Made by a program: the position numbers and the translations under genes. A DNA stretch of 64,000 nt from NCBI GenBank assembly GCA_050949865.1, contig JBMNGN010000001.1, forward strand, positions 1 to 64,000. Reading direction: 5' to 3'. Below are positions 25,621-36,263 of this stretch, in pieces; within the stretch, counting starts at the first letter, position 1; every line of letters begins with the position of its first letter. This DNA is from JBMNGN01 sp050949865 (GTDB taxonomy: Bacteria > Bacillota > Syntrophomonadia > Syntrophomonadales > Syntrophomonadaceae). The notes beneath the pieces were generated by a model. The model made no database searches. It was given only the letters and a program-made list of their open reading frames with translations, and was not told where the DNA came from.

Positions 25621-28607
25621 TGATTACCTCAATTACACCCGCTGCTCTCAAAGAAAAATCCTTTCAGTCACTGATTAAGAAATACCTTATTGAGGAAAAT
25701 GGCTACATAGAATCCTTCAATAGCGGTTATGATAAAGATTTAGCTATAGATACCGACTGTTTGTTTGCCTTCCTGGAAACCACCCAGGAAAAGCAGATTA
25801 AGAAACTGAAGGAGATATACAAAAACAATTACCGAAATAAAATCTTGAACAACCTTAATAAAGAAATGAACAGCAGGGGATCTATTGATGTCCTGAAGCA
25901 TGGCATCAAAGACTATGGCGTTAAACTGGAACTGGCCTACTTTAAACCACCCACTGATTTCAATCCTGAGCAGTATGAACTATATCAGCGGAACATCTTG
26001 TCTGTGACCGAGGAACTAGTCTATCAAGACGATAAAAGAATCGACCTGGTCATATTCCTTAACGGCATCCCCGTCATCACTATTGAATTAAAAAATGCTT
26101 TTACTGGCCAGACCTATAAGCATGCTATCAAGCAATATAAAGAAGACCGCAGCCATACCGAGCAATTATTCAAGTTTAAACAGCGAAGTATAGTCAACTT
26201 TGCCATGGATACCGATGAAGTCTATATGACCACCAGGTTGAACGGACCCAATACTGTCTTTCTGCCCTTTAACAGAGGAGTCGGGGACAGCGGTGGTAAC
26301 CCGGTGGTGGAAGGCAAATTAAAAACTCACTATATATGGGAAGAGATCCTGCAAAAAGACTCCCTGCTGGAGATTATACATAAGTTTACTTATGTAGAAA
26401 AAAAAGAAGAAGTCCTGGAAAACGGAGATACCATTACAAAAGAAACCCTTATTTTTCCCCGTTACCACCAACTAGATGTAGTTAGAAAAGTCCTGGATCA
26501 TGCCAGGCAGCATGGTTCTGGCCAAACCTACTTAATCCAGCATTCCGCCGGCTCAGGCAAAACCAACTCTATTACCTGGTTGAGCCACCGATTAGCATCA
26601 CTCCATGATCCGGACAATAATATCATCTTCAATGGAGTTATAGTTGTTACCGATAGAGTCGTCTTGAATCGGCAATTGCAGGACTCCATCTATCAATTAG
26701 AGCATAAAGTGGGACTAGTTGCCAAAATCACGGGAGGATCTTCGCAATTAGCCAATGAAATAGAAAAGGGAACCAAAATTATTATTACTACTATTCAGAC
26801 CTTTCCTTTTGTACTGGAAAAGCTATCCGGCACCAAGGGTAAAAAGTATGCCATTATTATTGATGAAGCCCATTCATCAACATCTGGCCGAAATATTATG
26901 GCTCTAAAGGAGTCATTATCATTGGAGGAAGCAGCCGAATTAGCCAGCAAGGAAGAAGCAGAAGAAATCGATGCCGAGGACAAAATCAATGAAGAATTAG
27001 AACGATTCACCAATCGGGATCATATAAGTTTCTTTGCTTTTACCGCTACCCCCAAAGGAACTACATTAAGATTATTCGGTACCCAGGGCAGCGATAAGAA
27101 ATACTATCCTTTTCATAACTACAGTATGCGACAAGCAATCGAAGAAGGCTTCATACTGGATGTTCTTCAGAATTATATGACTTACAAGATGTTTTATAAT
27201 GTTAACAAAAAGATCGAGGAAGATCCCGCTTTTGACAAAAAAAAGGCTGCTAAATCCATTGCCAGGTATGTAAGCGTCCATCCCCATAATATCTCTCAAA
27301 AAACCGAAATCATGGTTGAGCATTTCAGAAACTTCACCATGAAAAAAATCGGTGGAACTGCCAAAGCCATGCTGGTTACCTCTTCTCGCCTGCATGCGGT
27401 CAGATACAAAATGGCATTTGATGAATACATACGGCTTAAAGGATATTACGACCTTAAGACCCTGGTAGCCTTTTCAGGTACGGTTAAAGACGAAGGTGAA
27501 GAATTCAGAGAAAGCAAAATGAATGACGGGATCAGTGAAGCCCAGCTGCCCGCAGAGTTTGATAAAGATGAATCCAGAATACTGATCGTGGCCAATAAGT
27601 ACCAGACAGGTTTTGACCAACCCAGGCTGCATACCATGTATGTAGATAAAAAGCTGTCAGGTGTCAAAGCAGTCCAGACCTTGTCCCGACTAAACAGGAT
27701 ATGCCCAGGGAAAGAGGATACATTTATACTGGACTTTGTTAATGATCCGGAAGAAATTCGGCAATCCTTTTTACCATTTTATCGAGTTACCTTCCTGGAT
27801 AATGATATAGAACCCAATGAAATCTATACCCTGGAAAGAATTATCTACGACAAACAGGTTATTAATAAAGATGACGTAAAGACCTTTACTGATATCTTCT
27901 ACAAGGATCAGCACTCTAAAACCGATATCAGTATCATGAACAATTGCGTTAATAATTCAGTAAACAGAATGTCCGGTTTCAGCAGGGAAGAAACCATCGA
28001 GTTCAAAAACCTGATTCAGAAATTCATGAATCTTTATACCTTGATCATCCAAGTAGCCTCTTTTGTAGATATCGATCTTCACCGTTTGAATATTTATCTG
28101 AGATTCCTGGCCAAGAAAATAGAAATCGAAAGCACTGGGGGAGTCAATATAACCGACAAAGTACTTCTGCAGTATTACAAACTGGAAAAGAAAACTGAAG
28201 GTTCTATATACCTTGATGATGAAGGAAATGTCGGCGTTGATATAAAAGTCACCGGTGGGGGACAGGTGGCCGAAGCTGAGACCGATCTTCTGAGTAACAT
28301 CATAGCCAAGCTCAATGAAAAATATGGTACCAGTTTTTCCGAGTCAGAAAGATTAGCCGTTGAACAGATCAGCTCCAATCTCAAAGCTAACAAAGATCTG
28401 GAACTCAAAGCAAAGGTCAATTCCTATGACGTTTTCAAGCTCGCTTTTGAGCCACAGTTCTTAGAGGGAGTAATACAGGAGTACGACAAAAACCAGGCTT
28501 TCTACGGAAAAATACTTCAAGACGATGATTTTAGGAATAAGCTGATGGATCTGATGATGCTGGATATTTATTCTTCGTTTAGGGATGGGACAGGGGTTAA
28601 TGCGTGA
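25620..28607 (+). CDS. hsdR: Type I restriction enzyme, motor and nuclease subunit
   Basis: The product has 995 residues. The N-terminal nuclease domain has D in R-I-D-L-V-I-F near residue 140 and E-L-K in I-T-I-E-L-K-N-A near 155. The helicase motor follows: H-S-A-G-S-G-K-T near 305, I-I-D-E-A-H-S near 415, F-T-A-T-P near 475, and helicase motif VI with Q-T-L-S-R-L-N-R near 685. It moves DNA and cuts unmodified DNA at a distance. Its ATG overlaps the hsdS stop by one base. All three subunits are intact, so the system looks active. Confidence 0.95.
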   Translation: MITSITPAALKEKSFQSLIKKYLIEENGYIESFNSGYDKDLAIDTDCLFAFLETTQEKQIKKLKEIYKNNYRNKILNNLNKEMNSRGSIDVLKHGIKDYGVKLELAYFKPPTDFNPEQYELYQRNILSVTEELVYQDDKRIDLVIFLNGIPVITIELKNAFTGQTYKHAIKQYKEDRSHTEQLFKFKQRSIVNFAMDTDEVYMTTRLNGPNTVFLPFNRGVGDSGGNPVVEGKLKTHYIWEEILQKDSLLEIIHKFTYVEKKEEVLENGDTITKETLIFPRYHQLDVVRKVLDHARQHGSGQTYLIQHSAGSGKTNSITWLSHRLASLHDPDNNIIFNGVIVVTDRVVLNRQLQDSIYQLEHKVGLVAKITGGSSQLANEIEKGTKIIITTIQTFPFVLEKLSGTKGKKYAIIIDEAHSSTSGRNIMALKESLSLEEAAELASKEEAEEIDAEDKINEELERFTNRDHISFFAFTATPKGTTLRLFGTQGSDKKYYPFHNYSMRQAIEEGFILDVLQNYMTYKMFYNVNKKIEEDPAFDKKKAAKSIARYVSVHPHNISQKTEIMVEHFRNFTMKKIGGTAKAMLVTSSRLHAVRYKMAFDEYIRLKGYYDLKTLVAFSGTVKDEGEEFRESKMNDGISEAQLPAEFDKDESRILIVANKYQTGFDQPRLHTMYVDKKLSGVKAVQTLSRLNRICPGKEDTFILDFVNDPEEIRQSFLPFYRVTFLDNDIEPNEIYTLERIIYDKQVINKDDVKTFTDIFYKDQHSKTDISIMNNCVNNSVNRMSGFSREETIEFKNLIQKFMNLYTLIIQVASFVDIDLHRLNIYLRFLAKKIEIESTGGVNITDKVLLQYYKLEKKTEGSIYLDDEGNVGVDIKVTGGGQVAEAETDLLSNIIAKLNEKYGTSFSESERLAVEQISSNLKANKDLELKAKVNSYDVFKLAFEPQFLEGVIQEYDKNQAFYGKILQDDDFRNKLMDLMMLDIYSSFRDGTGVNA

Positions 28608-28894
28608 TTACGAGTGAAGGATACCATACTGATTTTATGCAACATATATGCTGGTTTCAACTGCGGAGTTTTGTTAATAATGGACAGGTAATTAATTACA
28701 GTATGTAGAAATATAAACTATTTAGGCTTTATTCTTTGAAATTTCATCAAATTTGTTAATATGTATGCAGTTGATACCTGTGGTATGCTTGGGGGTTAAA
28801 TATTCATGTTTATTTTCTATATAAACCATTAGGCTAATAATGCGAACACAGACATGAATGTAGATGAAGACTAATAGGTAAGGAGGTTAATCCA

Positions 28895-30361
28895 ATGGCT
28901 GAGAACATTCTAAAAATCCGCGATGATGAATGTGTAGTGCTTATCAGTTCGGGCAATGAATTCAAAATAACAAAGGGCAAGCCGCTTTCTTGGCTCGCTT
29001 CTGGTAAGTCACCAAGCAAGATAGATCTCTCTTCTCTGAGAAGCGGCATTGAACCGTGGTTAACATCACTCTTTCAGTCAGAGCATCTTTCGCTTCTCGT
29101 TGGGACGGGACTCACGTATTCATTGAGTAAAGTGGCAACCACAAGTGATACAGATGATAAAGCGAGCGATCCAATTACAAAATTAAGTGAGCCAACATCA
29201 ATTGATAATAAAAAAACCCCTATGGACATACCCGCACTCACTTCCGATAAATATAGGGATATAATACTATCTTCGGTGAAGGACATTGCTGAGAAGGGTC
29301 GCCGTGGTAACGCGAATATTGAGGATACTATCAGGGTTATAAATGAGTTGCTGCGTGGACTTGAAATCCTCGGCCATAGCAAGATTGAAGTTGAGCCAAC
29401 GCCAGAACATATGGCATTCGCTGAGTTGAAGGACAACCTCAACCAGATCATTTTGGACTTTACGGTAGGAATAAGTAACATTGAAAAAAGTATCGCAACT
29501 GCCGAGCCATCGAAACGCGAAGAAGCTTTTGGCTATCTTGTGAATTTCCTAATGAGTTTTGCTAGCCGTTCTGGGATCCGTGAGCGTTTGAATATATTTA
29601 CGACCAACTACGACCGGGTTATAGAAGCTGGTGCAGAATTAGCAGGATTACATTTGCTCGACAGATTCAATGGGACGCTTGCTCCAATTTTTCGTTCGTC
29701 GAGGCTTGATGTGGACATGCACTATAATCCTCCTGGAATCAGAGGCGAGCCTCGATATCTTGAAGGTGTGGCAAGATTCACGAAATTACACGGCTCAATT
29801 GACTGGGTAGATACAGGTACAGATATTAGACGTATCGGTCTTCCATTCGGCTCATCTGACATAGAGAATTTTCTAAATGCTCCAGGCCTAAGCGATGTTG
29901 ATAGTCGTAAGGTGATGATTTATCCTAATTCTGCAAAAGATCGCGAAACTGCTGAATATCCTTATGTCGAGTTGTTCCGCGACTTTGCTGCTGCTCTGTG
30001 TCGTCCCAATAGTACCCTTGTTACATTTGGTTACGGTTTTGGCGATGAGCACATTAATCGAGTTATCAAAGATATGCTTACAATCCCATCAACGCACCTC
30101 GTTGTAATTTCTTTCAATGATACGGGTGGGCGCATAATAAAGAAGTATGAAGAACTAGGCAGACATTCACAAATTACCTTGATTATCGGCGAAGATTTAG
30201 CTGAAATAAAAACGCTGGTTGATTATTTCTTGCCAAAACCTTCTATTGACAAGGCGTCACTCAGGATGAGTGAATTACTTAGGCAACGTTATTCTTCTGT
30301 ACCAAAGGATGAATCTCCAGTTGAGCATTCATCTGCAACAATGGGAGTTATTGAGATATGA
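28895..30361 (+). CDS. SIR2-domain NADase of a SIR2-HerA defence pair
   Basis: The product has 488 residues. A SIR2-like fold is shown by L-L-V-G-T-G-L near residue 70, F-T-T-N-Y-D-R near 235, and K-L-H-G-S-I-D-W near 295, with a long insertion after the first motif. A perfect AAGGAGG site precedes the ATG. The stop overlaps the start of a HerA-type ATPase (ATGA). In known SIR2-HerA (Nezha-type) systems the two proteins assemble and act against phage by consuming NAD and/or degrading nucleic acid. The family pairing is established knowledge, and activity here is inference. Confidence 0.9.
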   Translation: MAENILKIRDDECVVLISSGNEFKITKGKPLSWLASGKSPSKIDLSSLRSGIEPWLTSLFQSEHLSLLVGTGLTYSLSKVATTSDTDDKASDPITKLSEPTSIDNKKTPMDIPALTSDKYRDIILSSVKDIAEKGRRGNANIEDTIRVINELLRGLEILGHSKIEVEPTPEHMAFAELKDNLNQIILDFTVGISNIEKSIATAEPSKREEAFGYLVNFLMSFASRSGIRERLNIFTTNYDRVIEAGAELAGLHLLDRFNGTLAPIFRSSRLDVDMHYNPPGIRGEPRYLEGVARFTKLHGSIDWVDTGTDIRRIGLPFGSSDIENFLNAPGLSDVDSRKVMIYPNSAKDRETAEYPYVELFRDFAAALCRPNSTLVTFGYGFGDEHINRVIKDMLTIPSTHLVVISFNDTGGRIIKKYEELGRHSQITLIIGEDLAEIKTLVDYFLPKPSIDKASLRMSELLRQRYSSVPKDESPVEHSSATMGVIEI

Positions 30362-32526
30362 TGACACCTCTTGCAATAGCAGACGCGCAACGCATAGGAA
30401 GTGTAGACTTCGTTTCCCCAAACGAAATTATAGTGCTTCTGGATATTGAAGCACCGAACGATGTTGCCCTAAATGCTGGTTTACCAAGACCATTTCCGCG
30501 CATCAACAGCTATGTCCTTATACCAAGTGATAGTGGGTTTCTTGTTGCGCAGATTGAATGGATTACTATTGAGCGATCACAATATCCGAAGCGTAGAGGA
30601 CTACATGATTTTGGTGTAATTGACTTGCCTTTTCCATTGAGAAAGATGAGCCTTAATCCCCTTGGCGTTCTGCATGAAAATGTTGGGGAGCCAACTAAAC
30701 CTCCGTACTCGTTTTCACGTGGAGTCGAAGTATTCCCAACCGTCGGTGATTCGGTTCTTTTGCCATCACAGATTCAACTAAAGTCTATTGTTGAGTCCGG
30801 GGATAATCGCAGGGTGAAAATTGGTGTTAGCCCACTTGCAGGTAACGCCGAAGTGCGTGTTGACCCTGACAGACTATTTGGCCGTCATTTGGCAATATTA
30901 GGAAACACGGGAAGTGGCAAATCATGTTCGGTTGCTGGAGTAATTCGATGGTCTATAGAGGCGGCAAAACAAGAAATTGCATGTCCTGAATGCGGTCAAC
31001 CAAGAAAAGCCAATTCCCGCTTTATTATCCTTGACCCAAATGGTGAATATTCACAGGCTTTCAAGGATATGGACAACGTGCTAGTTTTTGCAGTGGAAGC
31101 AGATAAAGAAAAAAACATAGAGCAATTACGAGTGCCTCTTTGGCTATGGAATAGCATGGAGTGGTGTGCGTTTACACAAGCAAGTGCAAAAACACAGCGA
31201 CCTGTTTTGATTCAAGCATTAAGAACAGTGCGTGATGGAACATTAGATGTTACCTTAACGCCAAGCGCAGATATGCGGAGATATTTAAGGACTTTGGTTG
31301 ATATTATCAGAATCGAACTTGCGAGTGGCGAACCTTGGGCAGCGGGTCAGAAAAACTATGGAAAAAGAAAAGGGTTCTATGATGGTCTAATTACTTGGAA
31401 ACGTGATATATCTGATGATGTGTCTTTCTCTCCACAAGAAAAGGATGCATTGAGTGAGCTTAATGCAAAACTTGAAACGATGATTTCAGAACATATAAAA
31501 ACGCCACAAAACCAATTCCCCAGTTATCTCTTTGACCAAACTACTATTGCTGAACTACTGAAGATTACCTTAAAGGCATATTCAGCTTTTGGTGGCTCTG
31601 ACAGGGATGTGCTTCCTATAGATGCGGATATTCCCAGACCATTTACAGGCGACTTGTTTCTTAGAAGTATACAAGCCAATGCGGAATTACTTAAATCGAC
31701 TGAATATGTTGAAACAATGCTTACAAGAATACGCACTTTGCTTTCAGATTCTCGTATGAAGGTTATAACGAACTGCTCACCGGATTTAACGCTTCAAAAG
31801 TGGCTTGAAACATATATCTGTCCGTCAAATACTGCAGATGGCTCAATTACAGTTATTGATTTATCCTTAGTGCCAGCAGAAGTGATCCACATTGTCACTG
31901 CAGTTATAGCCCGCATGACGCTTGAAGCCTTACAAAGATACAGGCATTTGAATGGTGGTAATACTTTACCAACGACGCTTATAATGGAAGAAGCCCATAC
32001 TTTTATCCGCAAATATGCCAGTGACGCAGAAGAAGCAGCCGCATATTCGATGTGTACGCAGGTGTTTGAAAAAATAGCCCTTGAGGGGAGAAAATTCGGG
32101 CTCGGACTTGTCTTGTCTTCACAACGTCCAAGTGAGTTATCACAAACCGTCCTATCGCAATGCAATACTTTTCTTCTCCATCGAATTAGCAATGACCGTG
32201 ACCAAGAATTGGTGAACAAGCTAGTACCGGACAATTTGCGCGGTCTGCTACGTGAATTACCATCTTTGCCATCGCAAAAAGCCATTCTGTTAGGGTGGGC
32301 TTCTGAATTGCCTATCCTCGTACAAATGAACTACCTTAAAGAGGCTTATAGACCTAAATCAGATGATCCGGAATACTGGAAAATATGGACCGACACCGGT
32401 GAAAAAGCTCGGACTGTTGATTGGGGTACTATTGCCGATAGTTGGCAGGAAAACCCGGGTGTTGAAGAAGTCCAAGAGTTAGATAAAGAAGCCATTGAAC
32501 GGCAAGAGAAAGATAATTCTGACTAG
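30358..32526 (+). CDS. herA: HerA-type DNA translocase/helicase of the SIR2-HerA pair
   Basis: The product has 722 residues. A small beta-barrel HAS-like N-terminal domain comes first. The RecA-like ATPase follows with Walker A L-G-N-T-G-S-G-K-S near residue 180 and Walker B L-I-M-E-E-A-H near 540. A C-P-E-C motif near 210 may bind zinc. L-S-S-Q-R-P-S near 585 is the usual motif III. HerA forms hexamers. The gene is translationally coupled to the SIR2 gene by a 4-base overlap. The last 30 residues are acidic. Confidence 0.9.
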   Translation: MMTPLAIADAQRIGSVDFVSPNEIIVLLDIEAPNDVALNAGLPRPFPRINSYVLIPSDSGFLVAQIEWITIERSQYPKRRGLHDFGVIDLPFPLRKMSLNPLGVLHENVGEPTKPPYSFSRGVEVFPTVGDSVLLPSQIQLKSIVESGDNRRVKIGVSPLAGNAEVRVDPDRLFGRHLAILGNTGSGKSCSVAGVIRWSIEAAKQEIACPECGQPRKANSRFIILDPNGEYSQAFKDMDNVLVFAVEADKEKNIEQLRVPLWLWNSMEWCAFTQASAKTQRPVLIQALRTVRDGTLDVTLTPSADMRRYLRTLVDIIRIELASGEPWAAGQKNYGKRKGFYDGLITWKRDISDDVSFSPQEKDALSELNAKLETMISEHIKTPQNQFPSYLFDQTTIAELLKITLKAYSAFGGSDRDVLPIDADIPRPFTGDLFLRSIQANAELLKSTEYVETMLTRIRTLLSDSRMKVITNCSPDLTLQKWLETYICPSNTADGSITVIDLSLVPAEVIHIVTAVIARMTLEALQRYRHLNGGNTLPTTLIMEEAHTFIRKYASDAEEAAAYSMCTQVFEKIALEGRKFGLGLVLSSQRPSELSQTVLSQCNTFLLHRISNDRDQELVNKLVPDNLRGLLRELPSLPSQKAILLGWASELPILVQMNYLKEAYRPKSDDPEYWKIWTDTGEKARTVDWGTIADSWQENPGVEEVQELDKEAIERQEKDNSD

Positions 32527-33001
32527 GCGGATCATCTTTATCGCGAACAAAAAGACCAACGGGTGATGAATAATGCTAACACTGGGTTAAAAACCGATGA
32601 TGAAGAATTTTAGTGGAGAAGCCAATAACAGGCATCTTAAAAATATCATGTGGTAATCAGAAACTAGTGAATGATATGGCATTGGATAGTTATAACAATC
32701 AACCTCTTAGCCAGCACTCATTAAAGGTTACCGAGGGTTTAATCAATAAGCTCAAGCATGAAATATGTCTGCTTAAAAACAAAAATAAAAAGGTTCGTAC
32801 ACTATAGTAACACTATACGAACGTTGCAAGTTTAAAACATGGGCACGATAATATTGATATACCCCTTTACTTGACTAAGTTGCATAAAGCGGGACAAAGA
32901 GAAGAAGACAAGCAGCATATTAGGCAGATAACTGGCTCATCCGAACATTTTGTAAACTTGTTAAAGGGAATAACTAGAAAAGTATGGAGTATTCATAATA
33001 A
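32527..33001. other. Region between HerA and the repeat array, with remnant reading frames
   Basis: No certain gene. One frame is open at 32613-32807 (64 codons). After two stops the same frame is open again at 32811-33012, running into the first repeat (67 codons without ATG). Both read like protein sequence rather than noise and may be one decayed gene. An inverted repeat GTTCGTA/TACGAAC lies at the break (about 32794-32822). I do not recognise the sequence. Confidence 0.4.
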
Positions 33002-33772
33002 GTTTACATAATGTTCTACCATTCTAGGGTGTGGCCCCGGCAGGGGAGTAAATAACCTTTAGGCTGAATCATAGTAGTGCGTGCCTTTCTGCGGGCGATT
33101 TAAGGACTCTGGGACCACACCGTAGAATGGGTATTATGTAGACTAGGCTTGCTGGCTATACATCGAAGGGACTGGCTTATAGGAGGGCCCTCCCCCGCAG
33201 TGGGGGGGACCCTGGCCGGATGGGGATGCTCCGGCGGGGCGGGACCCCACGGCGGGAAAGTGCGGGAGGGGAAATGGTAGATGGTAACTGCTGGCACGTT
33301 TCTTGCAATATACTTGATAAGTGCCTCAAAATGTCATCAAGAATATGTTCGGTTATTTAAAGGGATATATGTAAAGAGCAATAAAAGATATAAGTTAAAT
33401 AAAACAAACGGCGGCACGTGCCTGCCTAACCAGCGAGTCATCATGCGCGCAGGACCCTGATGTAAAGGGCGCGTTAAATAACCGCGGGCCACAATGTATT
33501 AAGCATAGTAAAAAAATTGCTTCTAGAAGGCTTTTAATGTGTTGTAAGCGGGCGTAGCCTTTAACCTTTACATTAGGTGGCGCGTATGATAGCGTTTAGC
33601 AGCGCTGGCACAGCCGCAAAGAATTAATTAAATAAATTAAATAGATTTAACCAGATTAAATAAAATAAAAGACAAATGACAATTCATAAATCAAAAATAA
33701 AAAAAACCAAGAAGAACATTCATGTAAACTAGCTAACGGATACTAGGGGTTAAACTGGCATAATTATAGCTA
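33002..33772 (+). repeat. Array unit 1
   Basis: This is the most diverged unit. The H1 stem reads GGTGTGG/CCACACC where most units have GGTGTAG/CTACACC, and the H2 stem has C-G where most have T-A. It has a single variable-zone motif and spacer type B. Confidence 0.9.
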
Positions 33773-34584
33773 GTTTACATAATGTTCTACCATTCTAGGG
33801 TGTAGCTCCAAGTAGGGGAGTAAATAACCTTTAGACTGAATCATAGTAGCGCGAGCCTTTTCGCGGGCGATTTAAAGCCTGGGGCTACACCGTAGAATGG
33901 GTATTATGTAGACTAGGATTACGAGCCTTGCACCTAGGGGCTGACATTCCGTAGGGCTCCCGCGGTGGGGGGTCCCTGCTGGGGGGGGACCCACGGCGGG
34001 AAAGTCCGGGAGTGGAAATGGTAGATGGTAACTGCTGGCACGATTCTTGCAATATATACTTGATAAGTGCCTCATTATATCGTCAAAAAGAATATAGTAC
34101 AACCAGTGTCGGAAATAGAATGTAAATACTTTTGTTAAAAATATGTTCGGTTATTTAAAGGTATATATGTAAAGAGCAATAAAAGATATAAGTTAAATAA
34201 AACAAACGGCGGCACGTGCCTGCCTAACCAGCGAGTCATCATGCGCGCAGGACCCTGATGTAAAGGGCGCGTTAAATAACCGCGGGCCACAATGTATTAA
34301 GCATAGTAAAAAAATTGCTTCTAGAAGGCTTTTAATGTGTTGTAAGCGGGCGTAGCCTTTAACCTTTACATTAGGTGGCGCGTATGATAGCGTTTAGCAG
34401 CGCTGGCACCCGCCGAAAAGAATTAATTAATAAATTAAATAAAACAAAAGACAAATGACATTTCATAAATCAAAAAAGCCAAGAGGAACATTCATGTAAA
34501 CTAGCTAAGGTATATCTGGCAAAAAGACGTTTAAAATAACCTCACGAATACAGCCAGCGGGTTAGCCTGGTATATTCATAGCTA
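33773..34584 (+). repeat. Array unit 2
   Basis: H1 is of the common type with one G-U pair (GCTCC). H2 uses the C-G pair of unit 1. H3 has the GCTTCTAGAAGGC sub-hairpin. Spacer type A. Confidence 0.9.
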
Positions 34585-35412
34585 GTTTACATAATGTTCT
34601 ACCATTCTAGGGTGTAACCAAAGCAAGGGAGTAGTAGTTAACTTAATTATGGCTGTTTTTAATCGATAGATTGGACCGGATGCGCGTGACTGAATGCGCG
34701 TGGTTACACCGTAGAATGGGTGTTATGTAGACTAGGCTTGCGAGCCATACATCGAAGGGGATAACCTCCCGTAGGGTTCCCGTGGTGGGGGGTCCCCCTT
34801 GGGGGGGGACCCACGACGGGAAATTACAGGGGGAGGCCTGGAGGTGGACCTGGAAACTGTTGGCACGATTCTTACAATATATACTTGATAAGTGCCACAT
34901 TATATCGTCAAACGTATGTTCGATAAGTGCCACATTATTACCTCAAAAGTATGTTCGGTTATTTAAAGGTATATATGTAAAGAGCAATAAAAGATATAAG
35001 TTAAATAAAACAAACGGCGGCACGTGCCTGCCTAACCAGCGAGTCATCATGCGCGCAGGACCCTGATGTAAAGGGCGCGTTAAATAACCGCGGGCCACAA
35101 TGTATTAAGCATAGCAAACAAATTCCACGCGTGCCTCATTTAAAGTGTAGTAAGCGGGCGAAGCCTTTACCCTTTACATTAGGTGGCGCGTATGATAGCG
35201 TTTAGCACCGCTGGCACAGCCGCAAAGTATGAATTAAATAAATTAAATAGATTTAACCAGATTAAATAAAACAAAAGACAAATGACATTTCATAAATCAA
35301 AAAAGCCAAGAGGAACATTCATGTAAACTAGCTGAGGTATATCTAGGCAAAAAGACGTTTAAAATAACCTCACGAATACAGCCAGCGGGTTAGCCTGGTA
35401 TATTCACAGCTA
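34585..35412 (+). repeat. Array unit 3
   Basis: H1 has the alternative head (GCGCGTGACTGAATGCGCG) and a stem changed on both sides to GTAACC/GGTTAC. The variable zone has two sub-repeats. Spacer type A. Confidence 0.9.
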
Positions 35413-36263
35413 GTTTACATAATGTTCTACCATTCTAGGGGTGTAGCCCCAAGTAGGGGAGTAAATAACCTTTAGACTGAATCATAGTAGCGCGAGCCTT
35501 TTCGCGGGCGATTTAAAGCCTGGGGCTACACCGTAGAATGGGCGTTATGTAGACTAGGCTTGCGAGCCATACATCGAAGGGGATAACCTCCCGTAGGGTT
35601 CCCGTCGTGGGGAGGAACCTTTAGGAGGGGACCCACAACGGGAAAGTACAGGAGGAGGCCAGGAGGTGGACCTGGAAACTGCTGGCACGATTCTTGCAAT
35701 ATATACTTGATAAGTGCCACAAAAAGTACTCAAAAATATAGTTAAGCCTCGATCGGAAATAGAATGTAAATACGATTGTGGAACAAAATTCTATAAGTGC
35801 CACATTATGCCATCAAAAATATAGTTAGACCAATTAAAGAGATTGAAGGATATAGTATAACTAGCATAAAAAGAGATATACAATGCGGCGGCACGTGCCT
35901 GCCTAACCAGCGAGTCATCATGCGCGCAGGACCCTGATGTAAAGGGCGCGTTAAATAACCGCGGGCCACAATGTATTAAGCATAGTAAAAAAATTGCTTC
36001 TAGAAGGCTTTTAATGTGTTGTAAGCGGGCGTAGCCTTTAACCTTTACATTAGGTGGCGCGTATGATAGCGTTTAGCAGCGCTGGCACCCGCCGAAAAGA
36101 ATTAATTAATAAATTAAATAAAACAAAAGACAAATGACATTTCATAAATCAAAAAAGCCAAGAGGAACATTCATGTAAACTAGCTAAGGTATATCTGGCA
36201 AAAAGACGTTTAAAATAACCTCACGAATACAGCCAGCGGGTTAGCCTGGTATATTCATAGCTA
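35413..36263 (+). repeat. Array unit 4 (longest)
   Basis: The common H1 is present. The variable zone at 35700-35885 is enlarged and differs most from the other units. H3 has the GCTTCTAGAAGGC form. Spacer type A. Confidence 0.9.
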
